Program-made: the position numbers and the translations under genes
In this document: one piece after another, positions 26,633-35,882 of the stretch
How the letters are laid out: the number at the start of each line of letters is the position of its first letter
Numbering within the stretch: position 1 is the first letter of the stretch
Notes under the pieces: model-generated
Databases searched by the model: none
What the model was told of the DNA's origin: nothing
Seen by the model: the letters and a program-made list of their open reading frames with translations, nothing else
From: CG2-30-68-42 sp037440385
GTDB taxonomy: Bacteria > Pseudomonadota > Gammaproteobacteria > Burkholderiales > Rhodocyclaceae
Length of the DNA stretch: 64,000 nt
Assembly (NCBI GenBank): GCA_037440385.1
Contig: JBBIUI010000002.1
Coordinates: forward strand, 16,198-80,197
Direction of reading: 5' to 3'

Positions 26633-29119
26633 GTGGAGCCGGCCGACAGTCGAATCCGGTCCAGTCCATCCTCTTCCGCGATCTGCTACCACTGCGGCCT
26701 GACGCTGCCGGCCGCAGGTTCGCGCTGGAAGGTGGCGATCGGGGGCGTCGAGCGGCCGATGTGCTGCGCAGGCTGCGAGGCCGTCGCCCGCGCGATCGTA
26801 GAGAACGGACTGGCGATCTATTACGAGCGGCGCGATGCATTGCCGGACTCGCCGCGAGAGGCGGTGCCGGCTGCGCTGCGCGATCTGGCGCCGTTCGATC
26901 ACCCGGAATTCCAGCGCGGTTTCGTGCGCCCCGTCGGCGAGCACGAGCGCGAGGCCGCGCTGATCCTCGAAGGCATCACCTGCGCCGCCTGCGTGTGGCT
27001 CAACGAGGAGCATCTGGCGCGCCTGCCGGGCGTCGTCGCGGTCGACGTCAATTACTCGACGCGGCGCGCGCGCGTGCGCTGGGACGAGCGCCGGCTGCGG
27101 CTGTCGGAGATCCTCGCGGCGATCGCCGCGATCGGCTACCGGGCCAGCCCCTACGACGCCGAACGGGCGGAGCTCGCGGCACGGCGCGAGCGGCGTGAGG
27201 CCCTGTGGCGGCTGTTCGTCGCCGGCTTCGGCGCGATGCAGGTCATGATGGTTGCATTGCCGGCCTATATCGCCGAAGCGGGCACGATGAGCGCGGACAT
27301 CGGCTCGCTGATGCGCTGGGCGAGCCTCGCGCTGACGACCCCGGTGGTGGCGTACTCGGCGGCGCCGTTCTTCCGCGGAAGCTGGCGCGATCTGCGTCTC
27401 GGCCGCATCGGCATGGACGTGCCGGTCGCACTCGGCGTGGGCAGCGCATTCGCCGCGAGCGCGTGGGCGACGATCTCCGGGCGCGGCGAGGTCTATTTCG
27501 ATTCGGTGGCGATGTTCCTGTTCTTTCTGCTCGGCGGCCGCTACCTCGAGCTGATGGCGCGCCAGAAGGCGGCCCGCGGCGTGGAGCAGCTTGCGCGCGT
27601 GGTGCCCGCGTACGCGACGCGGTTCAAGTGTCATCCGGGACCGGGACTCGAGCAGGTCCCCGTGCTCTCGCTCTCGCGCGGCGACGTGGTTCAGGTGAAG
27701 CCGGGCGAGGTGTTCCCGGCCGATGGCATCGTCATCGAGGGGGCGAGCAGCGCCGACGAATCTCTGCTCACCGGCGAGAGCCGGCCGGTCGACAAGGGCG
27801 TGGGTGCGGCCGTGCTCGGGGGCAGTGTCAATCGTGCGAGCCCGCTCGCGGTGCGCATCGAGCGCGTGGGGGAGCAGACCCGGCTCGCTGCGATCCGGCG
27901 CCTGATGGAACGTGCCGAACGCCCGCGCGTGGTCATCGCCGCCGACCGCGTCGCGGGCTGGTTCGTCGCCGCGCTGCTCGCCGCCGCGGCGCTCACGGCG
28001 GCGGTGTGGTGGCAGATCGACCCGCAGCGGGTGCTGCCGGTGTTCGTGTCGGTGCTCGTCGTGAGCTGTCCGTGCGCACTGTCGCTCGCCACACCGGCGG
28101 CGCTGGCCGTCGCCACCGGCGCGCTGGCGAGGCTGGGCCTGCTGGTGACGCGCGGGCATGCGATCGAGACCCTCGCGCGTGCGACCCATTTCGCATTCGA
28201 CAAGACCGGCACGCTGACCTGCGCGCATCTGGTGCTCGCGCGCGCCGTGTCGCTCGATGCGCGAGCCCCCGAAGATGCGCTGCGCATCGCGCAGGCGCTC
28301 GAGGCCGGATCGGAACACGCCATCGCGGCCGCCCTCGCCGACGCGGCCCCCGGCGATGCGGCTGCGCGGGCGTCGTCGCTTCGTGCCGTCCCGGGCCGGG
28401 GCATGGAAGGCATCGTGGCAGGCGCGCGAACGCGCCTCGGGCGTGCCGAGTTCGTTCGCGAGCTCCATGGCCGGCCGCAGCCGCTGGCGCTGGAACGGGC
28501 GCTGGCGAGCGGCGAGACGGTCGCGGTCCTGGGTGACGAGCGCGGCTGGATCGCGGCGTTCCTGTTCTCCGACCGGCTTCGCGAGGGTGCCGCCGAAGCG
28601 GTCCGCGGGCTGCGCGCGGCCGGTTGCGACGTCTCGATCCTGAGCGGGGACACCCCCTCGGCGGTCGAGCGCACGGCCCGCGAACTGGGCATCGAAACGG
28701 CGAGCGGAGGGCTCTCGCCGGAGGATAAGTACGATCGCATCGGCGAGCTGCAGCGTGACGGCGCGCTCGTCGCGATGGTCGGAGACGGCGTCAACGATGC
28801 GCCGGTGCTCGCGCGCGCGCAGGTCTCGATCGCGATGGGGCAGGGCACCGACCTCGCCCGCAGTCAGGGCGACATCGTGCTTCTGTCGAACGATCTCGGA
28901 GCGCTGGCGCTCGGCGTCGCGGCCGCGCGGCGCGCGCTCGCAGTGATCCGCCAGAACCTGGCCTGGGCGGTGGTCTACAATCTGGTGGCGTTGCCCGCCG
29001 CGATGCTCGGACTGGTGACGCCGTGGATGGCGGGCATCGGCATGTCCGCGAGCTCGCTGCTGGTCGTATTGAACGCGTTACGGCTGCAGGGGCGGCAGCC
29101 GCAGGCGGGCGAACGCTGA
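26633..29119 (+). CDS. ccoI: Copper-type P-ATPase CcoI for cbb3 oxidase assembly
   Basis: The 828-aa P1B-ATPase supplies Cu to the cbb3 active site. The GTG start at 26633 is followed by a CxxC pair and CCAGC (residues 44-48), an HMA domain with GITCAAC (Cys117/Cys120), eight expected membrane helices, the actuator TGES, the ion site CPC (479-481) and the phosphorylation loop DKTGTLT (523-529). The usual SEHP nucleotide-domain motif reads SEHA (560-563). MVGDGVNDAPVL completes the fold. It overlaps ccoS by one base. Confidence 0.94.
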   Translation: MEPADSRIRSSPSSSAICYHCGLTLPAAGSRWKVAIGGVERPMCCAGCEAVARAIVENGLAIYYERRDALPDSPREAVPAALRDLAPFDHPEFQRGFVRPVGEHEREAALILEGITCAACVWLNEEHLARLPGVVAVDVNYSTRRARVRWDERRLRLSEILAAIAAIGYRASPYDAERAELAARRERREALWRLFVAGFGAMQVMMVALPAYIAEAGTMSADIGSLMRWASLALTTPVVAYSAAPFFRGSWRDLRLGRIGMDVPVALGVGSAFAASAWATISGRGEVYFDSVAMFLFFLLGGRYLELMARQKAARGVEQLARVVPAYATRFKCHPGPGLEQVPVLSLSRGDVVQVKPGEVFPADGIVIEGASSADESLLTGESRPVDKGVGAAVLGGSVNRASPLAVRIERVGEQTRLAAIRRLMERAERPRVVIAADRVAGWFVAALLAAAALTAAVWWQIDPQRVLPVFVSVLVVSCPCALSLATPAALAVATGALARLGLLVTRGHAIETLARATHFAFDKTGTLTCAHLVLARAVSLDARAPEDALRIAQALEAGSEHAIAAALADAAPGDAAARASSLRAVPGRGMEGIVAGARTRLGRAEFVRELHGRPQPLALERALASGETVAVLGDERGWIAAFLFSDRLREGAAEAVRGLRAAGCDVSILSGDTPSAVERTARELGIETASGGLSPEDKYDRIGELQRDGALVAMVGDGVNDAPVLARAQVSIAMGQGTDLARSQGDIVLLSNDLGALALGVAAARRALAVIRQNLAWAVVYNLVALPAAMLGLVTPWMAGIGMSASSLLVVLNALRLQGRQPQAGER

Positions 29120-29376
29120 TGGAGATCCTCTACCTGTTGGTGCCGTTGTCCGTCGTGCTGGTGTTCGCGATCGGGGCGGCGTTCTGGTGGTCGCTCAAGA
29201 GCGGGCAGTTCGACGATCTCGAGGGTCCGGCGCAGCGCCTCCTGATGGACGACGACCTGCCGCCCGCGCGAGCGCCCGCGCCGGCCGGTACGGATGGCGG
29301 TCGTGACATCGAAGCGTCGGGGCGCGCGCAGGATGCGGGCCGGGATCGGTGTGCCCGGCAGGACGATTTTCGTTGA
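29119..29376 (+). CDS. ccoS: cbb3 oxidase maturation protein CcoS
   Basis: The 85-aa product has one transmembrane helix (LYLLVPLSVVLVFAIGAAFWWSL) followed by SGQFDDLEGPAQRLLMDD, the CcoS signature. CcoS is needed for heme/Cu insertion into cbb3 oxidase. The ATG overlaps the ccoI stop (TGATG). The C-terminal tail after residue 55 is longer than in many homologues and poorly conserved. Confidence 0.93.
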   Translation: MEILYLLVPLSVVLVFAIGAAFWWSLKSGQFDDLEGPAQRLLMDDDLPPARAPAPAGTDGGRDIEASGRAQDAGRDRCARQDDFR

Positions 29377-29540
29377 CCCTCGTCAACGACGATCTCGCCG
29401 AACCGGCACATCGTACGCGCGCTGTCTTCGGCCCGCCGGCCCGTCGCCGTGCCGAATCGCATCGTAAGGCAACGCTCAGGGAACGCCACGCGCGCGTGGG
29501 ACGGGGGAAGCATGAGGTTGGTCTCTCTGTTGGGGTTGGG

Positions 29541-29568
29541 GGGTGCACCGGCGGTGCACCCTTTTTTT
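29541..29568 (+). terminator. Rho-independent terminator after ccoIS
   Basis: GGGTGCACC (29541-29549), a 3-nt loop, GGTGCACCC (29553-29561), then seven T. A perfect 9-bp stem and an uninterrupted T run make this a strong intrinsic terminator, 165 nt after ccoS. Confidence 0.92.
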
Positions 29569-29687
29569 GTCCGCGGCGAGCCGCTACCGTGCACTGCCGC
29601 GACGCCGGCCCGGCATCCCGTTTCCTGCGGCTGCGCCGGACGCGACGGACGGTCACGACCCTCGTTGCCGTGCCCTGCGCACGTTTT

Positions 29688-29701
29688 TTGATCCAGATCA
29701 A
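29688..29701 (+). promoter_or_regulatory. FNR/Anr-type box upstream of ccoN
   Basis: TTGATCCAGATCAA is a perfect TTGAT-N4-ATCAA palindrome. AT-rich possible -10 elements (CATAGT, TATATG) lie 30-40 nt downstream. This fits an oxygen-regulated class II promoter for the high-affinity oxidase operon ccoNOQP. The transcript would carry a leader of about 300 nt. Confidence 0.9.
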
Positions 29702-29741
29702 ACGATACAGTCTAAATAATAGCCATAGTTGCTATATGGCT

Positions 29742-29832
29742 TTTGACTGTCCTTCGCGAAACTATGCAGACATCCAGTTTGACTGCATGGGCCGTTCGGA
29801 TCGCCGTGACCGCGCAGCCGCCGTTTTGACTG
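29742..29832 (+). repeat. Three TTTGACTG direct repeats in the ccoN leader
   Basis: TTTGACTG occurs at 29742-29749, 29778-29785 and 29825-29832, with starts 36 and 47 nt apart. All lie downstream of the FNR box and upstream of ccoN in otherwise non-repetitive DNA. They could be binding half-sites in DNA or elements of the leader RNA. Confidence 0.5.
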
Positions 29833-30042
29833 CGCGGGGCGAAATCCATGCGATCCGGATTCCCGGCGAGAACGATGCGATCGACGGCCGGATCGGAATG
29901 TTCAGACGCCGGAGCCCCGCATAGCGGCGGTTCGCGGCAGCAATCGAAACGGCCGCATCCGTTGACGGCCGGCAGGCGGCACGAGTCTTAGGGAGATTGG
30001 TCGGGTTCCATTCGGGGTTGTCATTTCCATGAGGTAACCATC

Positions 30043-31467
30043 ATGCAAAGTCAGGATACCTACAACTACAAGGTGGTACGGCAGTTCGCCGTGATGACCG
30101 TGGTCTGGGGCATCGTCGGCATGCTGGTCGGCGTGATCATCGCCGCCCAGCTCGTCTGGCCGCAGTTGAATGTCGCCGAGTGGCTGCATTTCGGCCGGCT
30201 GCGCCCGCTGCATACGAATGCGGTGATCTTCGCATTCGGGGGCTGTGCGCTGTTCGCGACCAGTTACTTCTCGGTGCAGCGCACCTGCCATACGCCGCTG
30301 TTCGCACCGGGCCTCGCGACATTCACGTTCTGGGGCTGGCAGCTCATCATCGTGCTGGCCGCCGTGAGCCTGCCGCTGGGCATGACCACCGGCAAGGAAT
30401 ACGCCGAGCTGGAATGGCCGATCGACCTGCTGATCACGGTGGTCTGGGTCGCCTATGCGGTGGTGTTCTTCGGCACGATCGCGATCCGCAAGGTCAGCCA
30501 CATCTACGTCTCGAACTGGTTTTTCGGCGGCATGATCCTGGCGGTCGCGCTGCTGCACGTGGTCAATAGCGCCGAGATCCCGGTCAGCCTGACCAAGTCC
30601 TACTCCGCCTATGGTGGCGTGCAGGACGCGATGGTGCAGTGGTGGTACGGGCACAACGCGGTGGGCTTCTTCCTGACCGCCGGGTTCCTCGGGATCATGT
30701 ACTACTTCGTGCCGAAACAGGCCGAGCGCCCGGTGTATTCCTACCGCCTGTCGGTGGTGCACTTCTGGGCGCTGATCTTCACCTACATGTGGGCGGGCCC
30801 GCACCATCTGCACTACACGGCGCTGCCCGACTGGACCCAGTCGCTCGGCATGGCCTTCTCGCTGATCCTGCTGGCGCCTTCCTGGGGCGGCATGATCAAC
30901 GGCATCATGACGTTGTCGGGTGCGTGGCACAAGCTGCGCGACGATCCGATCCTGAAGTTCCTGATCACGTCGCTGTCCTTCTACGGCATGAGCACGTTCG
31001 AAGGGCCGATGATGTCGATCAAGACCGTCAACGCGCTGTCGCATTACACGGACTGGACGGTCGGCCACGTCCACTCGGGCGCGCTCGGCTGGGTGGCGAT
31101 GGTGTCGATCGGTGCGGTCTATTACATGCTGCCGCGGCTGTTCGGCGAAAAACAGATGTACAGCGTCAAGCTCATCACGGTGCACTTCTGGATTGCGACG
31201 ATCGGCGTCGTGCTGTATGCCGCCGCGCTGTGGATTTCCGGCGTCATGCAGGGCCTGATGTGGCGCGCGACCAATCCGGACGGAACGCTGACGTATTCCT
31301 TCGTCGAGAGCGTCAAGGCAAGCTACCCGTTCTGGACGATCCGGCTGGTCGGCGGGCTGATGTTCCTGACCGGCATGCTGATCATGTTCTACAACATGGT
31401 CAAGACCATCGCCGGCAAGCCGGCCTACGACGCGCCGGTGGTGGCACCGGCTGCGCACGCGGCCTGA
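30043..31467 (+). CDS. ccoN: cbb3-type cytochrome c oxidase subunit I CcoN
   Basis: The 474-aa subunit has about 12 transmembrane helices and carries the low-spin heme b and the heme b3-CuB centre. Visible family blocks include RLRPLHTNAVIFAFGGCALFATSYF, VQWWYGHNAVGFFLTAGFLGIMYYFVPK with the CuB His, HHLHYTALPDWTQSLGM and VGHVHSGALGWVAM. It reduces O2 at the inner membrane and pumps protons. Length and sequence are normal for the family. It heads the ccoNOQP operon. Confidence 0.97.
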   Translation: MQSQDTYNYKVVRQFAVMTVVWGIVGMLVGVIIAAQLVWPQLNVAEWLHFGRLRPLHTNAVIFAFGGCALFATSYFSVQRTCHTPLFAPGLATFTFWGWQLIIVLAAVSLPLGMTTGKEYAELEWPIDLLITVVWVAYAVVFFGTIAIRKVSHIYVSNWFFGGMILAVALLHVVNSAEIPVSLTKSYSAYGGVQDAMVQWWYGHNAVGFFLTAGFLGIMYYFVPKQAERPVYSYRLSVVHFWALIFTYMWAGPHHLHYTALPDWTQSLGMAFSLILLAPSWGGMINGIMTLSGAWHKLRDDPILKFLITSLSFYGMSTFEGPMMSIKTVNALSHYTDWTVGHVHSGALGWVAMVSIGAVYYMLPRLFGEKQMYSVKLITVHFWIATIGVVLYAAALWISGVMQGLMWRATNPDGTLTYSFVESVKASYPFWTIRLVGGLMFLTGMLIMFYNMVKTIAGKPAYDAPVVAPAAHAA

Positions 31468-31482
31468 TCCTGGGAGAGACCA

Positions 31483-32096
<614 letters not shown>

Positions 32097-32100
<4 letters not shown>

Positions 32101-32279
32101 ACATGGACGTCAACGAGCTGCATTCGCTCTACACCGTGCTGGCCTTCGTGAGCTTCGCCGGCATCGTGTTGTGGGCCTACAGCGGCAAACGCAAGGCCGA
32201 TTTCGAGGAGGCCGGGCGCCTGCCGATGACGGAAGAGGATTCGCCGGACACTGTCGACCGGCGGAACGGGGAGATCTGA
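32097..32279 (+). CDS. ccoQ: cbb3 oxidase small subunit CcoQ
   Basis: The 60-aa product starts MNMDVNELHSLYTVLAFVSFAGIVLWAYSG, with a single transmembrane helix and a charged C-terminal tail typical of CcoQ/FixQ. The ATG at 32097 overlaps the ccoO stop; a second ATG two codons later is also possible. CcoQ stabilises the oxidase complex. Confidence 0.92.
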
Positions 32280-32280
32280 G

Positions 32281-33189
32281 ATGAGCGATTTCACGAGCGG
32301 TTTTTGGAGCGTCTATATCACGGTGATCACGCTGGCGGGCATCATCGGCTGCGGCGTCCTGTTGTGGGCCAACTCGGGCCGGCCCGCGGCGGGGCCGGTG
32401 GAGGTCAAGAGCCACGTCTGGGACGAGACGCTGCAGGAATACAACCATCCCCTGCCGCGCTGGTGGATGGGCCTGTTCTGGATCACGATCGTTTTCGCAC
32501 TGGGCTTCCTCGCGCTGTATCCCGGACTGGGAAGCTACAGCGGCTCGCTGGGCTGGACGGAACTGAAACAGTACGAGGAGGAAGTCGCGCAGGCCAGGGC
32601 CAAGTACGATCCGATCTTCAACAAGTTCCTCCAGCAGGATCTGAAGGCGGTCGCGGCGAACCCGGAGGCGCGCCAGATGGGCGAGCGGCTCTTCCTGACC
32701 TATTGCGCGCAGTGCCATGGATCGGACGCGCGCGGTGCCAAGGGATTCCCGAACCTCACCGATAACGACTGGCAGTGGGGCGGTGCGCCGGAACAGATCG
32801 AGCAGACCATCGCCGGAGGCCGGATCGCCGCGATGCCTCCGTTCGCGCAACTGGGCGCGGATACCATCAAGGATCTGGCCAACTATGTGCGTTCGCTTTC
32901 CAATCTGTCACACGACAGTGCGCGCGCGCAGAAGGGCAAGGATGCGTTCCAGAGCGCCGGCTGCATCGCCTGCCACGGGCCGGATGCCAAGGGCAACAAC
33001 GCGATGGGTGCGCCCAACCTGACCGATGGCACCTGGCTGTACAGCAGCAACGAGCAGACGATCATCGAGGGCATCACCAAGGGCCGCAACAATCGGATGC
33101 CGGCGCACAAGGAATTCCTCGGCGACGCCAAGGTCCATCTGCTGGCGGCCTATGTCGTCGGCCTGTCCGGCGGCGCGAACAGACGATAA
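32281..33189 (+). CDS. ccoP: cbb3 oxidase diheme subunit III CcoP
   Basis: The 302-aa product has two N-terminal membrane helices (residues about 12-31 and 62-82) and two cytochrome c domains with heme sites CAQCH (142-146) and CIACH (228-232). The signature HVWDETLQEYNHPLPRWW lies between the helices. It accepts electrons from soluble cytochromes c. It starts 1 nt after the ccoQ stop and ends just before a terminator. Confidence 0.97.
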   Translation: MSDFTSGFWSVYITVITLAGIIGCGVLLWANSGRPAAGPVEVKSHVWDETLQEYNHPLPRWWMGLFWITIVFALGFLALYPGLGSYSGSLGWTELKQYEEEVAQARAKYDPIFNKFLQQDLKAVAANPEARQMGERLFLTYCAQCHGSDARGAKGFPNLTDNDWQWGGAPEQIEQTIAGGRIAAMPPFAQLGADTIKDLANYVRSLSNLSHDSARAQKGKDAFQSAGCIACHGPDAKGNNAMGAPNLTDGTWLYSSNEQTIIEGITKGRNNRMPAHKEFLGDAKVHLLAAYVVGLSGGANRR

Positions 33190-33203
33190 CGCGTCCGCAT
33201 CCT

Positions 33204-33229
33204 CCCCGGCCAAGGGCCGGGGATTTTTT
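33204..33229 (+). terminator. Rho-independent terminator after ccoNOQP
   Basis: CCCCGGCC (33204-33211), loop AAG, GGCCGGGG (33215-33222), A, then six T. It separates the oxidase subunits from ccoG. A possible -10 (TATACT, about 33246-33251) lies 10 nt before ccoG, so ccoGH may have its own start or be reached by readthrough. Confidence 0.92.
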
Positions 33230-33260
33230 CGTCTACGCGTCCGTATATACTGCTTTCCTG

Positions 33261-34679
33261 ATGTCTACCACGTCCTCGGCAAAGGCGAAGTCGGTCATCC
33301 CCATCGAGGCGGACAGCGCCTACGAGGCCCGCAAGAAGATCCAGGTGCGTTCCGCCACCGGGCGCTTCGCGAGCTGGCGCTGGGGCTTCGTCTGGTTCAC
33401 ACAGATCGTGTTCTACGGCCTGTGCTGGCTGGAATGGAACGGCCGGCAGGCGGTACTGTTCGATCTCGTCAATCGCAAGTTCTACATCTTCGGACTGGTG
33501 CTGTGGCCGCAGGACGTCTTCTATCTGGCCGTCCTTCTGATCATCTCGGCGTTCGCGCTGTTTCTGTTCACCGCCGTCGCAGGTCGCTTGTTCTGCGGCT
33601 ATGCGTGCCCGCAGACGGTCTACTCCGAGATCTTCATGTGGATCGAGGAGAAATGCGAAGGCGGGCGCGCCGCGAGGATCAAGCTCGATGCGGCCCCCCG
33701 GAGCGCGGGGAAGTTCGGCCGCAAGGCCGCCAAGCATGCCGCCTGGAGCGCGGTGGCGCTGTGGACCGGGTTCACCTTCGTCGGCTATTTCACGCCGGTC
33801 CGCGAGCTGTGGGGCGAAGTGATCGGCCTTCGCCTCGGTCCCTGGGAGACCTTCTGGATCCTGTTCTACGGGTTCGCCACATGGGGCAATGCCGGATTCA
33901 TGCGCGAACAGGTCTGCAAGTACATGTGCCCGTACGCGCGCTTCCAGGGCGTGATGTTCGACCCGGACACGCTGATCGTCACCTACGACGCGGAGCGCGG
34001 CGAGCCGCGCGGCGCGCGCGGCAGGAAAGTCGATCGCAAGACCGCGGGGCTGGGCGACTGCGTCGATTGCGGCATCTGCGTTCAGGTCTGCCCGACCGGG
34101 ATCGACATCCGGGACGGGCTGCAGTACGAGTGCATCGGCTGTTCCGCCTGTATCGATGCGTGCGATCAGGTCATGGCCAAGGTCGGCTACCCGAAGGGCC
34201 TGATCCGCTACTCGACCGAGAATGCGATCACGGAGCACTGGGGGCGCAGGGACATCCTGCGTCACCTGGTGCGCATGCGCGTGCTGGTCTACGCGGTGCT
34301 GCTCGCCGCCATCGTATCCGCGCTCGTCGCGGCGATTGCGCTGCGGGTGCCGCTCAAGGTGAACGTCATACGCGACCGCGGCACGCTGGCACGAGAGGTG
34401 GAGGGCGGGCTGATCGAGAACGTCTTCCGTCTGCAGGTCATGAATACCGGGGAGCAGCCACGCCGCTTCTCGATCGCGGTGAGCGGTCTGCCCGGAATCC
34501 GGCTCGCTTCCGATGCCCTCGTCGATGTCGCGGCTGCCAGTACCCGCGGCGTCTCCGCGCGGGTGCAGGTGCCGCCCGACGCCGGACGGGCGGGCTCGCA
34601 TCCGATCCGCTTCCAGGTCAAGGCGATCGGCGATGAAAACGTGTCGGTCGACGAGAAGGCGACTTTCCTGCTGCCGTGA
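33261..34679 (+). CDS. ccoG: cbb3 maturation ferredoxin CcoG
   Basis: The 472-aa product has several membrane helices (starting near residues 35-55 and 80-115), the motif FCGYACPQTVYSEIFMW, and two [4Fe-4S] motifs CVDCGICVQVCP and CIGCSACIDACDQ. A C-terminal periplasmic Ig-like domain follows the last helix. CcoG is known to act as a Cu(II) reductase in cbb3 biogenesis. The ATG at 33261 begins MSTTSSAKAKSVIP; the longer frame from 32775 runs through ccoP. Confidence 0.95.
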   Translation: MSTTSSAKAKSVIPIEADSAYEARKKIQVRSATGRFASWRWGFVWFTQIVFYGLCWLEWNGRQAVLFDLVNRKFYIFGLVLWPQDVFYLAVLLIISAFALFLFTAVAGRLFCGYACPQTVYSEIFMWIEEKCEGGRAARIKLDAAPRSAGKFGRKAAKHAAWSAVALWTGFTFVGYFTPVRELWGEVIGLRLGPWETFWILFYGFATWGNAGFMREQVCKYMCPYARFQGVMFDPDTLIVTYDAERGEPRGARGRKVDRKTAGLGDCVDCGICVQVCPTGIDIRDGLQYECIGCSACIDACDQVMAKVGYPKGLIRYSTENAITEHWGRRDILRHLVRMRVLVYAVLLAAIVSALVAAIALRVPLKVNVIRDRGTLAREVEGGLIENVFRLQVMNTGEQPRRFSIAVSGLPGIRLASDALVDVAAASTRGVSARVQVPPDAGRAGSHPIRFQVKAIGDENVSVDEKATFLLP

Positions 34680-35203
34680 GCACGATGCCACCGCTGACAG
34701 CCCGCGGCTCCGCGCCCTGGTACCGGCAACCGTGGCCATGGCTGCTGATGGTCTTGCCGGCGATCGCGGTCCTCGCCGGGTTCGTCACGCTGTGGCTCGC
34801 GATACGCAGCGACGACGGGCTGGTGGCAGGCGACTATTACCGACAGGGCCTCGCGATCAACCGCGATCTGGCGCGCGAACGACGCACCGCCATCATGGAA
34901 CTCGCGGCACAGGTGAGCGTGGGCCGCGAGGCGCTCGAAGTGACGATCAGCGCCCGCGAAGGGGTCCGGCTTCCCGACCGGTTGCGAATCGATCTCGCGC
35001 ATGCGACGCGGCCGGGCATGGACCGGGCGTTGACGCTCGTTCGCACGGATGGCCGCTACCGGGCGGCGCTCGCACCGCTCGCTGCGGGCAGGTGGCAGAT
35101 CGGCATCGAAGATGAAGGCGGCAGCTGGCGGCTCGCCGGAGCGATCCGCCTGCCGGAGCAATCGACGGTCCGCCTGCGTTCGCAGTCCGGCGAAGCGAAG
35201 TGA
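34676..35203 (+). CDS. ccoH: cbb3 assembly protein CcoH (FixH family)
   Basis: The 175-aa product has one membrane helix (LLMVLPAIAVLAGFVTLWLAI) and a periplasmic FixH domain beginning SDDGLVAGDYYRQGLAINRDLAR. CcoH is needed for stable assembly of the oxidase. The GTG start overlaps the ccoG stop (GTGA). Confidence 0.92.
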   Translation: MSTMPPLTARGSAPWYRQPWPWLLMVLPAIAVLAGFVTLWLAIRSDDGLVAGDYYRQGLAINRDLARERRTAIMELAAQVSVGREALEVTISAREGVRLPDRLRIDLAHATRPGMDRALTLVRTDGRYRAALAPLAAGRWQIGIEDEGGSWRLAGAIRLPEQSTVRLRSQSGEAK

Positions 35204-35315
35204 TGAACATGGCATGGAACCGGCCGTCCGGTTCGCCCGCGACACCGTCGAGCGTGTTCGCGATCGCTTTCGTCATCGCCGTGACGACGCGGCGGCCAGC
35301 CCTGGAGGATACGAC

Positions 35316-35579
35316 GTGCGTGAGCGATTGATCTGGGTCTTGTGGCCGTCCTTCACGTGCGCCGTCATCGCCGTTGCGGCGTTCTTCGCGCTGATCGACC
35401 CGCAGCAACTCTACCTGTTCGGGGCACCGGTGGAGTACTCGACGCTGGGAACCTATAGTTTCGGGTTCTTCGCGTTCTGGGCGCTCACCACACTGTCTTC
35501 GGCATTCACCGGTTTCTTCCAGGCTGCGGCCGACCGGGGCCGCGATGCGCCTGCGGCACGTTCCGGCCGATCGGCCTGA
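35316..35579 (+). CDS. Small two-helix membrane protein after ccoH
   Basis: The GTG at 35316 is preceded by a clear GGAGG at 35303-35307. The 87-aa product has two hydrophobic segments (VLWPSFTCAVIAVAAFFALI and GTYSFGFFAFWALTTLSSAFTGFF) with DPQQLYLFG between them, and a short polar tail. I recognise the type as a membrane protein often found beside cbb3 genes in betaproteobacteria, without a known job. The frame is open upstream to 35049, but that part overlaps ccoH. Confidence 0.75.
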   Translation: MRERLIWVLWPSFTCAVIAVAAFFALIDPQQLYLFGAPVEYSTLGTYSFGFFAFWALTTLSSAFTGFFQAAADRGRDAPAARSGRSA

Positions 35580-35728
35580 GCGCGGCTCGGGCATGGCCGC
35601 GTCGCCGGCCGGATCCGCCCATCCGTGCCAATCTTGCTTGTCTGCACCGCCGCGAACCGGATAAGCTCCCCTGCGCCGGCGTCCGGTGCGCACCGTGCGT
35701 GCGCGGGGCTGGCGAGGAGAGAGGCGAA

Positions 35729-35836
35729 ATGTCGTCGTTCTGGGAAGCCTGGACCCGACTGATCATGGCTCTGGCATTCGACCTGTGGCGCTATCCCGAT
35801 GCGCTCGCGCACGGCGAGGACGACGACGAGCCCTGA
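35729..35836 (+). CDS. Possible 35-aa small protein
   Basis: An ATG at 35729 behind the strong ribosome site GAGGAGAGAGG opens a 35-codon frame, MSSFWEAWTRLIMALAFDLW then an acidic tail ending HGEDDDEP. The first half could form a short amphipathic or marginal membrane helix. Its place after the cbb3 genes suggests a small respiratory accessory peptide, but no family is recognised and expression is unproven. Both the ribosome site and the even codon use argue for translation. Confidence 0.45.
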   Translation: MSSFWEAWTRLIMALAFDLWRYPDALAHGEDDDEP

Positions 35837-35882
35837 GTGCGGCGATGTGCAGCGTCCGGGCGCGAGCCGGCGCGCGCCCCGC

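Larger units (their letters stand above)
29377..30042 (+). other. Long intergenic region between ccoS and ccoNOQP
   Basis: These 666 nt hold no convincing gene. A 191-aa frame at 29349-29924 spans most of it but crosses the terminator and is Arg-rich. Seen here are a strong terminator (29541-29568), an FNR-type box (29688-29701), three TTTGACTG direct repeats (29742, 29778, 29825), and a ribosome site (TGAGGT) 9 nt before ccoN. The A+T content rises sharply around 29680-29780, as expected for a promoter in this GC-rich DNA. Confidence 0.8.

Noticed and set aside
29349..29924. 191-aa ORF across the ccoS-ccoN gap
   Set aside because: It spans a strong terminator and an FNR box, has no ribosome site, and its composition is that of a chance GC-rich frame.
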